From Nocardiopsis coralli (GTDB lineage: Bacteria > Actinomycetota > Actinomycetes > Streptosporangiales > Streptosporangiaceae): a stretch of DNA of 64,000 bases. The notes beneath the pieces are model-generated. The model made no database searches and had not been told where the DNA came from. It worked only from the letters and a program-made list of their open reading frames with translations. Both the position numbers and the translations under genes were made by a program. Each line of letters opens with the position of its first letter. Within the stretch, counting starts at the first letter, position 1. This document shows positions 34,396-42,945 of this stretch, piece after piece. The stretch spans positions 156,626-220,625 of the forward strand of contig NZ_JADBGI010000008.1 in the NCBI RefSeq assembly GCF_014892575.1, given 5' to 3'.

Positions 34396-35562
34396 ATGGC
34401 CGACCTCCTCTTCCTGGGGCCGCTGGGCGCCGGACACGTCAACCCGACCCTGGGCATCGCGGCGGAGCTGGTCGCCCGCGGGCACCGGGTGCGTTACGCC
34501 GCTCCCCGTCCCTTCGCCGACCGCATCGCCGCGACCGGGGCGGAGTACGTTCCGGTCACCTCCACCTGGGAGGGCTCCGACGAGGGTGTTCCGCAGATGC
34601 ACGGGCGCGAGCTGGTGCGTGCGATGGGCCTGCTGCTGGAGGAGACCCGCGCCGCGGTCGACCAGCTCGACGGCCTGGCCCCGCCCGATCTGGTCGTGCA
34701 CGACGGCACGCTCGTCTGGTGGGGGAGGATCCTCGCCCACCGCTGGGGTGTGCCCTCGGTGGAGACCTGGCCGAACTTCGTGGGCAACCGGCACTGGTCG
34801 ATGAAGTCCTACGTCCGCCTCAACCCGCTCAGCCCGGCCCTGTGGCGGGTGCTGTTGCGCACCGGCCGGTACGTGCGCGCGCAGGGGATGACCGACGTCG
34901 GCGCCTTCTTCCAGGGAACGGACGCCGCCGAACGCCTGGTGACGCTGCCCCGGGCCTTCCAGCCGGCGGGGGAGACCTTCACCGGCCACCGTTTTGTCGG
35001 CCCCGTGCTGAGCGGGCGCGCGTTCGAGGACACCTGGGAACCGCCGGAGGGCGCCGGCCCGGTCGTGCTCGTCTCGCTCGGCACCGCCTACAACGACCGC
35101 CCCGACCTCTACCGTGCGGTTCTGGACTCCGCCGCCGGCCGCCCCTGGCACGTGGTCATGGCGGTCGGGGAGGCCGTCCCCGCGACCCTGGGGGAGGTCC
35201 CGCCCAACGTCGAGGTCCACGCGCAGGTGCCCCAGCTCGCGGTGCTCCGCCATGCTCACGTCTTCGTCACCCACGCCGGCATGGGCGGGACGATGGAGGG
35301 CCTCGCCCACGGTGTGCCCCTGGTCGCGCTCCCTCAGATGGCGGAGCAGCGCGCCAACGCCGACCGGATCGCCGAGCTCGGCCTGGGCCGCCACCTCGAC
35401 ACCGAAGGCCTCACCGCCGACGCCCTGTGGACCGCCGTGGAGGAGACCGCCGCCGACCCGCACGTGCGCGAGCGGGTGGCGTGGATGCGCGGGGAGATCG
35501 ACGCCGCGGGCGGGGCACCGGCCGCGGCCGACGCCGTCGAAGGGGTGCTCGGCCGGGGCTGA
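34396..35562 (+). CDS. Macrolide-type GT1 glycosyltransferase
   Basis: 388-aa GT-B fold enzyme of the MGT family (UDP-sugar-dependent O-glycosylation of small molecules, often macrolides). N-terminal acceptor domain starts LLFLGPLGAGHVNPTLGIA. The C-terminal donor-binding motif is THAGMGGTMEGLAHGVPLVA followed by PQMAEQRANADR. There is no biosynthetic cluster around it, so a role in detoxifying exogenous antibiotics is plausible but unproven. Confidence 0.88.
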   Translation: MADLLFLGPLGAGHVNPTLGIAAELVARGHRVRYAAPRPFADRIAATGAEYVPVTSTWEGSDEGVPQMHGRELVRAMGLLLEETRAAVDQLDGLAPPDLVVHDGTLVWWGRILAHRWGVPSVETWPNFVGNRHWSMKSYVRLNPLSPALWRVLLRTGRYVRAQGMTDVGAFFQGTDAAERLVTLPRAFQPAGETFTGHRFVGPVLSGRAFEDTWEPPEGAGPVVLVSLGTAYNDRPDLYRAVLDSAAGRPWHVVMAVGEAVPATLGEVPPNVEVHAQVPQLAVLRHAHVFVTHAGMGGTMEGLAHGVPLVALPQMAEQRANADRIAELGLGRHLDTEGLTADALWTAVEETAADPHVRERVAWMRGEIDAAGGAPAAADAVEGVLGRG

Positions 35563-35606
35563 ACCCGCGCCGCGGCCCGTTCACCCGGCCCGTGGAAGCC
35601 GACCGG

Positions 35607-36476
35607 TCAGTTCAGGGTGATCTGGCCGCCGGTGTCCGAGCCGTCGCCCTCCCAGGCCTCGGCGCCGTCGATCCCGTCCGAGGCGGTCCACCGGTGGCCG
35701 TCGTAGGTCACCGTGGTCAGCCCGTACTCCTCGGCGTGCGTGACCGCCCACAGCGCCATCGCCCACCCGAGGTCCCCGGTCGCGGGGTCGTGGTCGGCGG
35801 GCAGGGCGTCGGGTGCGGAACCGAAGACCCGCACCATCTCCTCGTGCGCGCCCTCGGGGTCGGCCTCCGCCGCCTCCAGGTCCGCCAACCGCTGCTCGTC
35901 GTACCAGCAGGTGACCGCCGGGCCGTCGGCGCCGCCGAAGGCCGCGGCCATCTGCTCGGAGAGCTGCTCGTGCTGGTCGTAGGCCCACCCGTCGGCGCTG
36001 CGCTGCACCTGCTGAGCGGCCTCGTACACCGGGATGCCCTGCCAGCCCTCGATGTCGGCCAACGCGTCGTAGAAGGCCCGGCTCGAGAAGACCGGGTCGA
36101 GGATCTCGTCGGCGTCGCCCCACTCCTGAGACGGGCGCTGCTGGAACAGGCCCACCGAGTCGCGGTCGCCGTACTCCACGTTGTGGAAGGTCGACTCCTG
36201 CCACACCGTCGCGTACGCCACGGTCACGGCCTCCGGCGGCAGGTCCCGGCTGAAGGCGACACCGCCCACGGTCGCGGCGTTGGCGGCCTGTGAGACCCGC
36301 ATGTCGTAGGAGCCCTCGGACAGGTCCAGGCGGCAGCCCGGCTCCGGCTCCTCGGTGTCCAACGGCTCGACCGTGGTCAGCACGTAGTAACCCCCGGCGA
36401 CGAGCAGGCCGCACACGAGGGTGACGCTGAACAGGATCTTGACGAAGGCGGAGAATCTACGGCGCTTACTGGGCAC
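35607..36476 (-). CDS. Membrane-anchored lysozyme-like protein
   Basis: 289 aa from GTG 36476. One N-terminal membrane helix (residues ~12-33), then an extracellular domain with VAYATVWQESTFHN, GDRDSVGLFQQRPSQEWG, FYDALADIEGW and AAQQVQRSADGWAYD. This is the actinobacterial variant of the lysozyme/SLT-like fold; the Glu in WQES occupies the catalytic-acid position. It could cleave peptidoglycan, but no activity has been shown to my knowledge. Divergent from dapD. Confidence 0.75.
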   Translation of the reverse strand: MPSKRRRFSAFVKILFSVTLVCGLLVAGGYYVLTTVEPLDTEEPEPGCRLDLSEGSYDMRVSQAANAATVGGVAFSRDLPPEAVTVAYATVWQESTFHNVEYGDRDSVGLFQQRPSQEWGDADEILDPVFSSRAFYDALADIEGWQGIPVYEAAQQVQRSADGWAYDQHEQLSEQMAAAFGGADGPAVTCWYDEQRLADLEAAEADPEGAHEEMVRVFGSAPDALPADHDPATGDLGWAMALWAVTHAEEYGLTTVTYDGHRWTASDGIDGAEAWEGDGSDTGGQITLN

Positions 36477-36678
36477 GGACGCCCCAAGGGGTCGGGAGCA
36501 GGACGGTGCGGCCTGCTCCGCACGTTCGGGGGGCCGGGCGGGCCGCGCGGCGCACGCGGCGCCGGCCCCGCATTCTAGTCGGCACCGCCGGGCCGTCGAG
36601 GAAACCCGGGGCACTGTGGGCTTTTCCGTGCCCGGGGGTGTGGCCCGCCACTCGGGGGAGTCCGTTAACGTGTGGCAC

Positions 36679-37515
36679 ATGACCAGCTCGTACACCAGCC
36701 CGCTGCCCGACCGGATCGATGAGCTCTGGGAGCAGCGCCCCGAACTCACCCCCGGCCACACCGAAGCCCGTGAGATCATCACCGGCGCGATCGACATGAT
36801 CGACGAGGGCAAGGCCCGCGTCGCCTTCGTCGACCCCTCCACCGACGAGGTCGTCGTCGACGAGCGCGCCAAGCGTTCCATCCTGCTCGGCTTCAAGGTC
36901 CTGGACATGAAGGAGTCGCAGGTCGGCGACTTCTACCACCACGACCGCGTGCCTCTGAAGACCCGCTTCGACGGCGTGCGCGTGGTGCCCGGCGCCATCG
37001 CCCGCTGGGGCGCCTTCCTGGCCCCCGGCGTCGTCCTCATGCCGTCCTTCACCAACATCGGCGCCCACGTCGGCTCCGGCACCATGGTCGACACCTGGGC
37101 GACCGTCGGTTCCTGCGCCCAGGTCGGCGAGAACGTGCACCTGTCCGGTGGCGTGGGCGTCGGCGGCGTGCTCGAGCCCCCGCAGGCCTCGCCGGTGATC
37201 ATCGAGGACGAGGCCTTCCTCGGTTCCCGCAGCATGGTCGTCGAGGGCGCCCGCGTGCGCACCGGCGCCAAGCTCGGTGCCGGCACGATCCTCACCTCCT
37301 CCACGCGCGTCTTCGACGCCGAGACCGGTGAAGAGCTCCCCCGCGGCGAGGCCCCGGCCTGGTCGGTCTGCGTGACCGCCAACCGGAACAAGAGCTTCCC
37401 CGGCGGCGAGTTCGGCATGCCGGTGCTGCTGGTGCTCAAGCGCCTCGAGAAGGGCCAGGAGCACGACAAGCTCGCCCTGAACAACCTTCTGCGCGAGCAC
37501 GGCGTCAACGCCTGA
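36679..37515 (+). CDS. dapD: Tetrahydrodipicolinate N-succinyltransferase
   Basis: 278 aa from ATG 36679; GTG 36670 is also in frame. Left-handed beta-helix (hexapeptide repeats) succinyltransferase: APGVVLMPSFTNIGAHVGSG, GSCAQVGENVHLSGGVGVGG, then VLEPPQASPVIIEDEAFLGS. These segments are of the E. coli-like DapD class rather than the longer mycobacterial class. It converts tetrahydrodipicolinate plus succinyl-CoA to the DapC substrate. dapE follows 136 bp downstream with a hairpin in between. Confidence 0.93.
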   Translation: MTSSYTSPLPDRIDELWEQRPELTPGHTEAREIITGAIDMIDEGKARVAFVDPSTDEVVVDERAKRSILLGFKVLDMKESQVGDFYHHDRVPLKTRFDGVRVVPGAIARWGAFLAPGVVLMPSFTNIGAHVGSGTMVDTWATVGSCAQVGENVHLSGGVGVGGVLEPPQASPVIIEDEAFLGSRSMVVEGARVRTGAKLGAGTILTSSTRVFDAETGEELPRGEAPAWSVCVTANRNKSFPGGEFGMPVLLVLKRLEKGQEHDKLALNNLLREHGVNA

Positions 37516-37552
37516 CGCACCGCAGGACCCCGGTGCGGCCGGTCCGCACCAC

Positions 37553-37595
37553 CGACGGGGCATCCCTTCGCCGAGCGTGAGGGGGTGCCCCGTCG
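37553..37595. terminator. Hairpin between dapD and dapE
   Basis: Inverted repeat with 14-base arms CGACGGGGCATCCC and GGGGTGCCCCGTCG (one or two mismatches, 15-base loop). It suggests that dapD and dapE are at least partly separate transcription units, although it could also be an attenuator. Confidence 0.65.
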
Positions 37596-37651
37596 TCCTA
37601 TCGTGGTCGGCGAGCCACGACACCAGACCCTCAACGAAAGCGGGCGCGAGC

Positions 37652-38716
37652 ATGCTGGACCTGACCTCCGACGCGGTGGACCTCACCGGAGCCCTCGTCG
37701 ACGTGCGTTCGGAGAGCGGGGACGAGCGCGCCCTCGCCGACCTGATCGAGGCCCGGCTCCGGGAGCTGGACCACCTCACCGTGCACCGGGACGGCGACGC
37801 CCTCGTGGCCCGCACCGACCTGGGCCGCGACCGCCGGGTCGTGGTCGCCGGCCACATCGACACCGTGCCCATCGTCGACAACGTGCCCTCCCGTGTGGAG
37901 GACGGCCGCCTCTACGGGTGCGGCTCCTCCGACATGAAGGCGGGCGTGGCGGTGCAGCTGCGCCTCGCGCAGGAGGTCACCGAGCCCGTCCACGATGTCA
38001 CCTACGTCTTCTACGACAACGAGGAGGTCGACGCCTCCCGCAACGGGCTCCTGCGCCTGTCGCGCAACCACCCGGAGTGGCTGGCGGGCGACTTCGCGAT
38101 CCTCATGGAGCCCACCGACGGCATGATCGAGGGCGGCTGCCAGGGGACGATGCGCGTCGAGGTCGCCGCGTACGGCAAGCGTGCCCACAGCGCGCGTTCC
38201 TGGAAGGGCGAGAACGCGATCCACAAGGCGGGGGAGATCCTCGACCGCCTGCGCGCCTACACGCCCCGGAACCCCGTCGTCGAGGCGCTCCAGTTCCACG
38301 AGGGGCTCAACGCCGTCTCCGTGCAGGGCGGTGTCGCCGGCAACGTGATCCCCGACGAGTGCGTGGTCTCGGTGAACTACCGCTTCGCGCCCGACCTGTC
38401 GGTGGAGGAGGCCGAGGCCCACCTGCGCGAGGTCTTCGACGGTTTCGAGGTCACCGTCGTCGACGCCGCCGCGCCCGCCCGGCCCGGGCTGGACGACCCC
38501 TCCGCGGCCGCCTTCGTCGAGGCCGTCGGTGAGGGCCGGGCCCGCGCCAAGCTCGGCTGGACCGACGTCTCCCTGTTCTCCGGCCTGGGCGTGCCCGCCG
38601 TCAACTACGGTCCCGGCGACCCCATGCTCGCCCACACCCGGGACGAGTACGCCGAGACCGCCAAGATCGCCGACGCCGAGGCCCGCATGCTCGCCTGGCT
38701 CCGGGGTGCCGTCTGA
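37652..38716 (+). CDS. dapE: Succinyl-diaminopimelate desuccinylase
   Basis: 354-aa M20-family metallohydrolase that removes succinate from N-succinyl-LL-DAP. Metal ligands lie in VVAGHIDTVPIVDN, GCGSSDMKAGVAV and VFYDNEEVDASRNG; the lid/dimer-domain segment includes GKRAHSARSWKGENAIHKA. The last metal His is in GDPMLAHTRDEY. ATG 37652 chosen with a GAAAG ribosome site. Confidence 0.93.
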   Translation: MLDLTSDAVDLTGALVDVRSESGDERALADLIEARLRELDHLTVHRDGDALVARTDLGRDRRVVVAGHIDTVPIVDNVPSRVEDGRLYGCGSSDMKAGVAVQLRLAQEVTEPVHDVTYVFYDNEEVDASRNGLLRLSRNHPEWLAGDFAILMEPTDGMIEGGCQGTMRVEVAAYGKRAHSARSWKGENAIHKAGEILDRLRAYTPRNPVVEALQFHEGLNAVSVQGGVAGNVIPDECVVSVNYRFAPDLSVEEAEAHLREVFDGFEVTVVDAAAPARPGLDDPSAAAFVEAVGEGRARAKLGWTDVSLFSGLGVPAVNYGPGDPMLAHTRDEYAETAKIADAEARMLAWLRGAV

Positions 38717-38815
38717 GCGGGGCCACGCGCAGTGAGGGGCCCGTGCGGATCGTGTTGCCGCAGGATTCACCCGAGTGCAGGGTGTGACCGGCCCGGTGCC
38801 GGATAGCTTTGGCCC

Positions 38816-39598
38816 ATGACGGAAGAAGAACACATTCGCCGAGCGGGTCCGCTCACCTACCGCGGCAGCGCGATCCCCACGACCACGACCGACCAGCGCC
38901 TCCTCGACCGCAGGGGGCCGACCGACTGGGTGCACACCGACCCGTGGCGGGTCCTGCGCATCCAGTCGGAGTTCGTGGAGGGTTTCGGCCTGCTGTCGGA
39001 GCTCCCCTCGGCGGTGAGCGTGTTCGGCTCGGCACGCATCGAGCCGGGCACGCGCTACTACAACCTGGGCGTCGAGGTGGGACGCAAGCTCGCCGAGGCC
39101 GGCTACGCGACCATCACCGGCGGCGGACCGGGGATGATGGAGGCCGCGAACAAGGGCGCCCAGGAGGGCGGCGGGCGCTCGGTCGGGCTCGGCATCGAGC
39201 TGCCGTTCGAGCAGTCCCTCAACCCCTACGTCGACGTGGGGATGACCTTCCGCTACTTCTTCGTGCGCAAGACGATGTTCGTCAAGTACGCGCAGGCGTT
39301 CGTCGTGCTGCCGGGCGGCTTCGGAACCCTCGACGAACTCTTCGAGGCGATCACGCTCGTGCAGACGAAGAAGGTCACCCGTTTCCCCGTCGTGCTGGTC
39401 GGCTCCGACTTCTGGAGCGGCCTGCGCGAGTGGATCGAGGGCGCCCTGCTGGCGAACGGCCTCATCAAGCCCGACGACATGGAACTCGTGCAGCAGGTCG
39501 ACGACCCCGGCGAGGCCGTCGAGCTCATCCAGCGTGTGCACAAGGACATCGAGCGGATGCACGACCGCATCGAGCGGGAACAGGCGCAGGGCTCCTGA
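38816..39598 (+). CDS. LOG-family Rossmann-fold protein (nucleoside 5'-monophosphate phosphoribohydrolase)
   Basis: 260 aa (TIGR00730/LOG family). The diagnostic motifs are TGGGPGMMEAANKGA and PGGFGTLDELFEAITLVQ (PGGxGTxxE). Characterised relatives release cytokinin-type bases from their riboside monophosphates; some bacterial homologues act on AMP. Extended N-terminus (~45 residues) as in other actinobacterial members. Confidence 0.9.
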   Translation: MTEEEHIRRAGPLTYRGSAIPTTTTDQRLLDRRGPTDWVHTDPWRVLRIQSEFVEGFGLLSELPSAVSVFGSARIEPGTRYYNLGVEVGRKLAEAGYATITGGGPGMMEAANKGAQEGGGRSVGLGIELPFEQSLNPYVDVGMTFRYFFVRKTMFVKYAQAFVVLPGGFGTLDELFEAITLVQTKKVTRFPVVLVGSDFWSGLREWIEGALLANGLIKPDDMELVQQVDDPGEAVELIQRVHKDIERMHDRIEREQAQGS

Positions 39599-39652
39599 TC
39601 CGGCCGCTGCCGCCCGCCCTACGGACGGGGCGGTTGTGGCACGATCGGTGCC

Positions 39653-40147
39653 GTGCCTGTCTTCATCATGATCCTGATCGGGTTGGCCGCGCTCGCCGTG
39701 CTGGTCGGCGTCGTCTACGTCGTGCTCGGCAAGGGCGGCCAGCTCGCCCGGTACGAGGCGGACTTCCCCCCGCTCGACCTCCCCGAGGACCGCCCCGTGC
39801 GCGCCTCCGAGCTCAGCCGCCTGATGGTCCCGCTGTCGCTGTGGGGGTACCACGTGCGCGCGGTCGACGAGCTCCTGGTGCGCCTGACCGGGACGCTCAA
39901 GGAACGCGAGGAGCGCATCGCCGACCTCGAGTGGCGCCTGTCCCGCCTCGACCCCTCCTACGAACCCGAGGGCACCGGACCCGACGCCGGCGCGCGCCTG
40001 CCCGGGTACCCGGAGGAGAGCGCCCAGGACGGTTCTGCCGAGCCCGAAACCTCCCCCGAGGGTGAGACCGCCGACACTGCGTCCGGGTCCGGCCCCGAGG
40101 CGCAGGAGGCCTCGGCGGGCGGCGGGAGCCGGGGCACCGGGGCCTGA
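39653..40147 (+). CDS. Small membrane protein with DivIVA-like coiled segment
   Basis: 164 aa from GTG 39653. One N-terminal membrane helix (3-25), then a segment FPPLDLPEDRPVRASELSRL ... WGYHVRAVDELLVRLTGTL with the YxxxxVDxxL pattern of DivIVA/DivIVA-domain proteins, a short coiled coil (~80-103), and a disordered acidic tail rich in Glu, Gly and Pro. Possibly polarity- or growth-related; function inferred only from the motif. Confidence 0.72.
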   Translation: MPVFIMILIGLAALAVLVGVVYVVLGKGGQLARYEADFPPLDLPEDRPVRASELSRLMVPLSLWGYHVRAVDELLVRLTGTLKEREERIADLEWRLSRLDPSYEPEGTGPDAGARLPGYPEESAQDGSAEPETSPEGETADTASGSGPEAQEASAGGGSRGTGA

Positions 40148-40328
40148 TCGGAGCGCTGCGCCGGGCCTCCGCACGGTGTTCCGGTATGTCGTGCATCACA
40201 CGTAACCCGCCGTTCGACGGTGATTCGAGGGTGATGCGCCGTGAACGTGTGCTCTATTCTCGGTCGCTGTACATGCGTCTCCCCGCCCCGGACCGCGGGT
40301 GGGGACCCTGTCGGTGAGGATGGCGAGG

Positions 40329-40925
40329 ATGGACACAGCAGCCGAACTCGAACCGGGCTCCGACGGCGGGCGCGGTGCGGACGCTCCCGCCTCGCCCGTG
40401 CGCCAGATGTCGCTCTGGCCGCCGCCGCGTTCGACCCGGCACAGCGGCCGTCGCCGCCGCAAGGCCACCGTCGCCGCCGTGGTGCTGGTGCTCCTGCTGC
40501 TGCTCGGCGCGGGCGGTTACGCCCTCTGGGCGTTCGTCCTGGACGACGACGGCGCGGCACCCACCGCCGACGGCGAGGTGCCCGTGACCGACTTCGAGGG
40601 TTCCTGGTCGGGCCGGATGGCCCAGGTCGACACCGACGGCGAGTCCGTCGCCGAGTGGGACGCCCAGGTACGTATCGAGGAGGGGGCCGAGCGCGGCAGC
40701 ACCGCCTGGACCACCTTCACCTGTTCCGGCACGCTCGAACTGAGCGCCCGCGAGGGCGACCGGTTGGTCTACGCCTACACCGAGACCTCCGACCCCCAGG
40801 ACCGCTGCGTCGACGAGTCGGAGCTGACGGTCCGCCCCGACGGTGACGGCGGGCTCGACGCCGAGTGGGCCTCGGTCACCGACGGCGGCACCCGCATGGT
40901 CTCCACCGGAACCCTCGAGCAATAG
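40329..40925 (+). CDS. Membrane-anchored extracellular beta-domain protein
   Basis: 198 aa from ATG 40329, preferred because GGTGAGG lies nine bases upstream; GTG 40299 and ATG 40320 are also in frame. Pro/Gly-rich cytoplasmic N-terminus with a basic RRRRK stop-transfer flank, membrane helix (~41-64), then a beta-rich extracellular domain with FEGSWSGRMAQVDTDGES and two Cys (FTCSGTL, QDRCVDE). The G-x-W-x-G-x-x-x-Q pattern and the Cys pair resemble the small ectodomain found on many actinobacterial Ser/Thr kinases, here without a kinase. Ligand unknown. Confidence 0.75.
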   Translation: MDTAAELEPGSDGGRGADAPASPVRQMSLWPPPRSTRHSGRRRRKATVAAVVLVLLLLLGAGGYALWAFVLDDDGAAPTADGEVPVTDFEGSWSGRMAQVDTDGESVAEWDAQVRIEEGAERGSTAWTTFTCSGTLELSAREGDRLVYAYTETSDPQDRCVDESELTVRPDGDGGLDAEWASVTDGGTRMVSTGTLEQ

Positions 40926-41156
40926 CCCGTTGCGGAAGGGCGGACGACTTCCGTCTCCCCGGTTTCGGTCAGTGCCGATATAACCTTGAGGATCGACGAT
41001 TCTTCGTTGGTGGGGCGCCCGTGGTGGCGGTCCGGCTGTCGTCCGGCGCACATCCGGGGATCAACGTCCGAGATAATGGTCGAAGAGTGATTCACGTCCC
41101 TCGGGTCACGAGGGCGTGGGTGCTCACCCGCGAGGAACACCAGAAAGGGGTATGGC

Positions 41157-41324
41157 ATGGCGGCCATGAAGCCGAGGACCAGTGACGGGCCTATGGAGGT
41201 CACCAAGGAGGGTCGCGGCATCATCATGCGCGTCCCGCTCGAGGGCGGAGGCCGCCTGGTCGTCGAGCTCACGCCCGACGAGGCCAACCAGCTCCGCGAC
41301 GAGCTCAAGGGCGTCGTCGGCTGA
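41157..41324 (+). CDS. DUF3117 small protein
   Basis: 55 aa, read from ATG 41157 to TGA 41324 (starts MAAMKPRTSDGP, then EVTKEGRGIIMRVPLEGGGR and ends ELKGVVG). This is the highly conserved actinobacterial DUF3117 family of unknown function. An AAAGGGG ribosome site lies directly upstream. The upstream 230-base gap holds a possible -10 (GATAAT, 41072-41077) but no good -35. Confidence 0.9.
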   Translation: MAAMKPRTSDGPMEVTKEGRGIIMRVPLEGGGRLVVELTPDEANQLRDELKGVVG

Positions 41325-41380
41325 CCCGGCGCACGCGCATCCCCCGAAACCCCCGAGGTACGCACACCTCCCGACCCTGA

Positions 41381-42877
41381 GTGAACGATTGTGAGCGGCC
41401 TGTGCCATTCGCCACGGAGATCAGCCCGGTACCGGGCACTCTCGCCGAATCCCCCGCGGACCTGCTGGTCCTGCCCGTGTCGAAGGAGGACGGCTCCCCC
41501 TCCGGGACCGTCGACGGCGGTCTCACCGCGGTCCTCCCGGCGCCGCTCACCGATCTGATCGAGCACTACGCGCTCACCGGCGCTGCCGGCGAGCTCTCCC
41601 AGTTCCCGGTCCGGCGCGAGGCCGGACTGGCCCGTCTGGCACTTCTGGGGGTCGGCTCGGGCACGCCCGACGACCTCCGGAAGGCCGGGGCCGCGATCGC
41701 ACGCGCGGCCCGCGGCAAGGAACGTGTGGCGCTGGCGTGGCCGGAACTCTCCCCCGAGTCCGCCACGGCCTTCGCCGAGGGTGCCCTGCTGGCGTCCTAC
41801 ACCTTCACCCTCAAGTCCGCCGAGACACCCGAGAGCCGGCGCCCGGCGCCCGCGATCGACCTCGTGGGCGACGCCTCCGCCGACGCCGTCGAGCGCGGGA
41901 CCCGCCTGGCCGCGGCCACGGCCCTGGCGCGCGACCTCATCAACACGCCCTCGCGCACCAAGACCCCCGAGTGGATGGCCGAGCGCGCCGGCGAGGTCGC
42001 ACGCGACGGCGGACTGACGGTGCGGGTGTGGGACGAGGAGGAGCTGCGTGACGCCGGGTTCGGCGCCATCCTCGGTGTCGGGCAGGGCTCCGCGCGCCCG
42101 CCGCGCCTGGTCGAGCTCTCCTACGTGCCCGAGAACCCCACCGCGCACGTGGCGCTGGTCGGCAAGGGCATCACGTTCGACACCGGCGGCCTGTCGCTGA
42201 AGCCGAACGACAACATGAAGCTCATGAAGACCGACATGAGCGGTTCGGCGATCGTCCTGGGCGTGCTCTCGGCGCTGCGGGCGGTGGGCAGCGGTGTGCG
42301 GGTGACCGGCCTGCTCGCCCTCGCGGAGAACTCCTTCTCCGGTGACGCCACCCGCATCGGCGACGTGCTGACCACCTACACCGGGCAGACCGTCGAGGTG
42401 CTCAACAGCGACGCCGAGGGCCGCCTCGTCCTGGCCGACGCCATGGGGTACGCGACCACCGAGCTCGGGCCGGACCTCGTCGTGGACGTGGCCACCCTGA
42501 CCGGCGCGGCCAAGCTCGCCCTGGGCACCGGCACCGGCGCGCTCTACAGCACCGACGACACCCTGGCCGCCGAGCTCGAGCAGGCGTCGCAGGACTCCGG
42601 CGAGCCGCTCTGGCGCATGCCGCTGACCGAGGAGTACGCGGAGACCACACGGTCCCGGGTGGCCGACCTGGCCAACATCGGCACCAGGGGCACCGATTTC
42701 GGTCCGGCCGGCGCGACCGACGCCGCGCTCTTCCTGCGCGAGTTCACCGGCGGGCTGCCCTGGGCCCACCTGGACATCGCCGGGCCCGGCCGTTCCATGA
42801 AGGAGTCCGGTCTGCTCAGCAAGGGCGGGACCGCCTTCACCACCCGTACGCTGCTGCGCTGGCTCGCCGCCAAGTAG
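41381..42877 (+). CDS. pepA: Leucyl aminopeptidase (M17)
   Basis: 498 aa; start GTG 41381 or the in-frame GTG 41402. N-terminal macro-like domain (to ~170), then the catalytic domain with the di-metal site: VGKGITFDTGGLSLKPNDNM, KTDMSGSAIVLG and the signature NSDAEGRLVLADAM (NTDAEGRL with Thr to Ser). C-terminal hexamer contacts typical. It hydrolyses N-terminal residues from peptides, especially leucine. A hairpin follows at 42901-42934. Confidence 0.94.
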   Translation: MNDCERPVPFATEISPVPGTLAESPADLLVLPVSKEDGSPSGTVDGGLTAVLPAPLTDLIEHYALTGAAGELSQFPVRREAGLARLALLGVGSGTPDDLRKAGAAIARAARGKERVALAWPELSPESATAFAEGALLASYTFTLKSAETPESRRPAPAIDLVGDASADAVERGTRLAAATALARDLINTPSRTKTPEWMAERAGEVARDGGLTVRVWDEEELRDAGFGAILGVGQGSARPPRLVELSYVPENPTAHVALVGKGITFDTGGLSLKPNDNMKLMKTDMSGSAIVLGVLSALRAVGSGVRVTGLLALAENSFSGDATRIGDVLTTYTGQTVEVLNSDAEGRLVLADAMGYATTELGPDLVVDVATLTGAAKLALGTGTGALYSTDDTLAAELEQASQDSGEPLWRMPLTEEYAETTRSRVADLANIGTRGTDFGPAGATDAALFLREFTGGLPWAHLDIAGPGRSMKESGLLSKGGTAFTTRTLLRWLAAK

Positions 42878-42900
42878 CCGCGCCCCTGCTGCGAACCTTC

Positions 42901-42934
42901 GGGCGCCCCGTCGGCACACGCCGGCGGGGCGTCC
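42901..42934. terminator. Hairpin terminator between pepA and a GNAT gene
   Basis: Arms GGGCGCCCCGTCGGC (42901-42915) and GCCGGCGGGGCGTCC (42920-42934), with two mismatches, between convergent genes. Confidence 0.75.
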
Positions 42935-42945
42935 GTGTGCGCGGG

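Noticed and set aside
34396..35562. Start of a macrolide biosynthetic cluster at the MGT glycosyltransferase
   Set aside because: No polyketide, sugar or resistance genes nearby; flanked by DAP-pathway genes.
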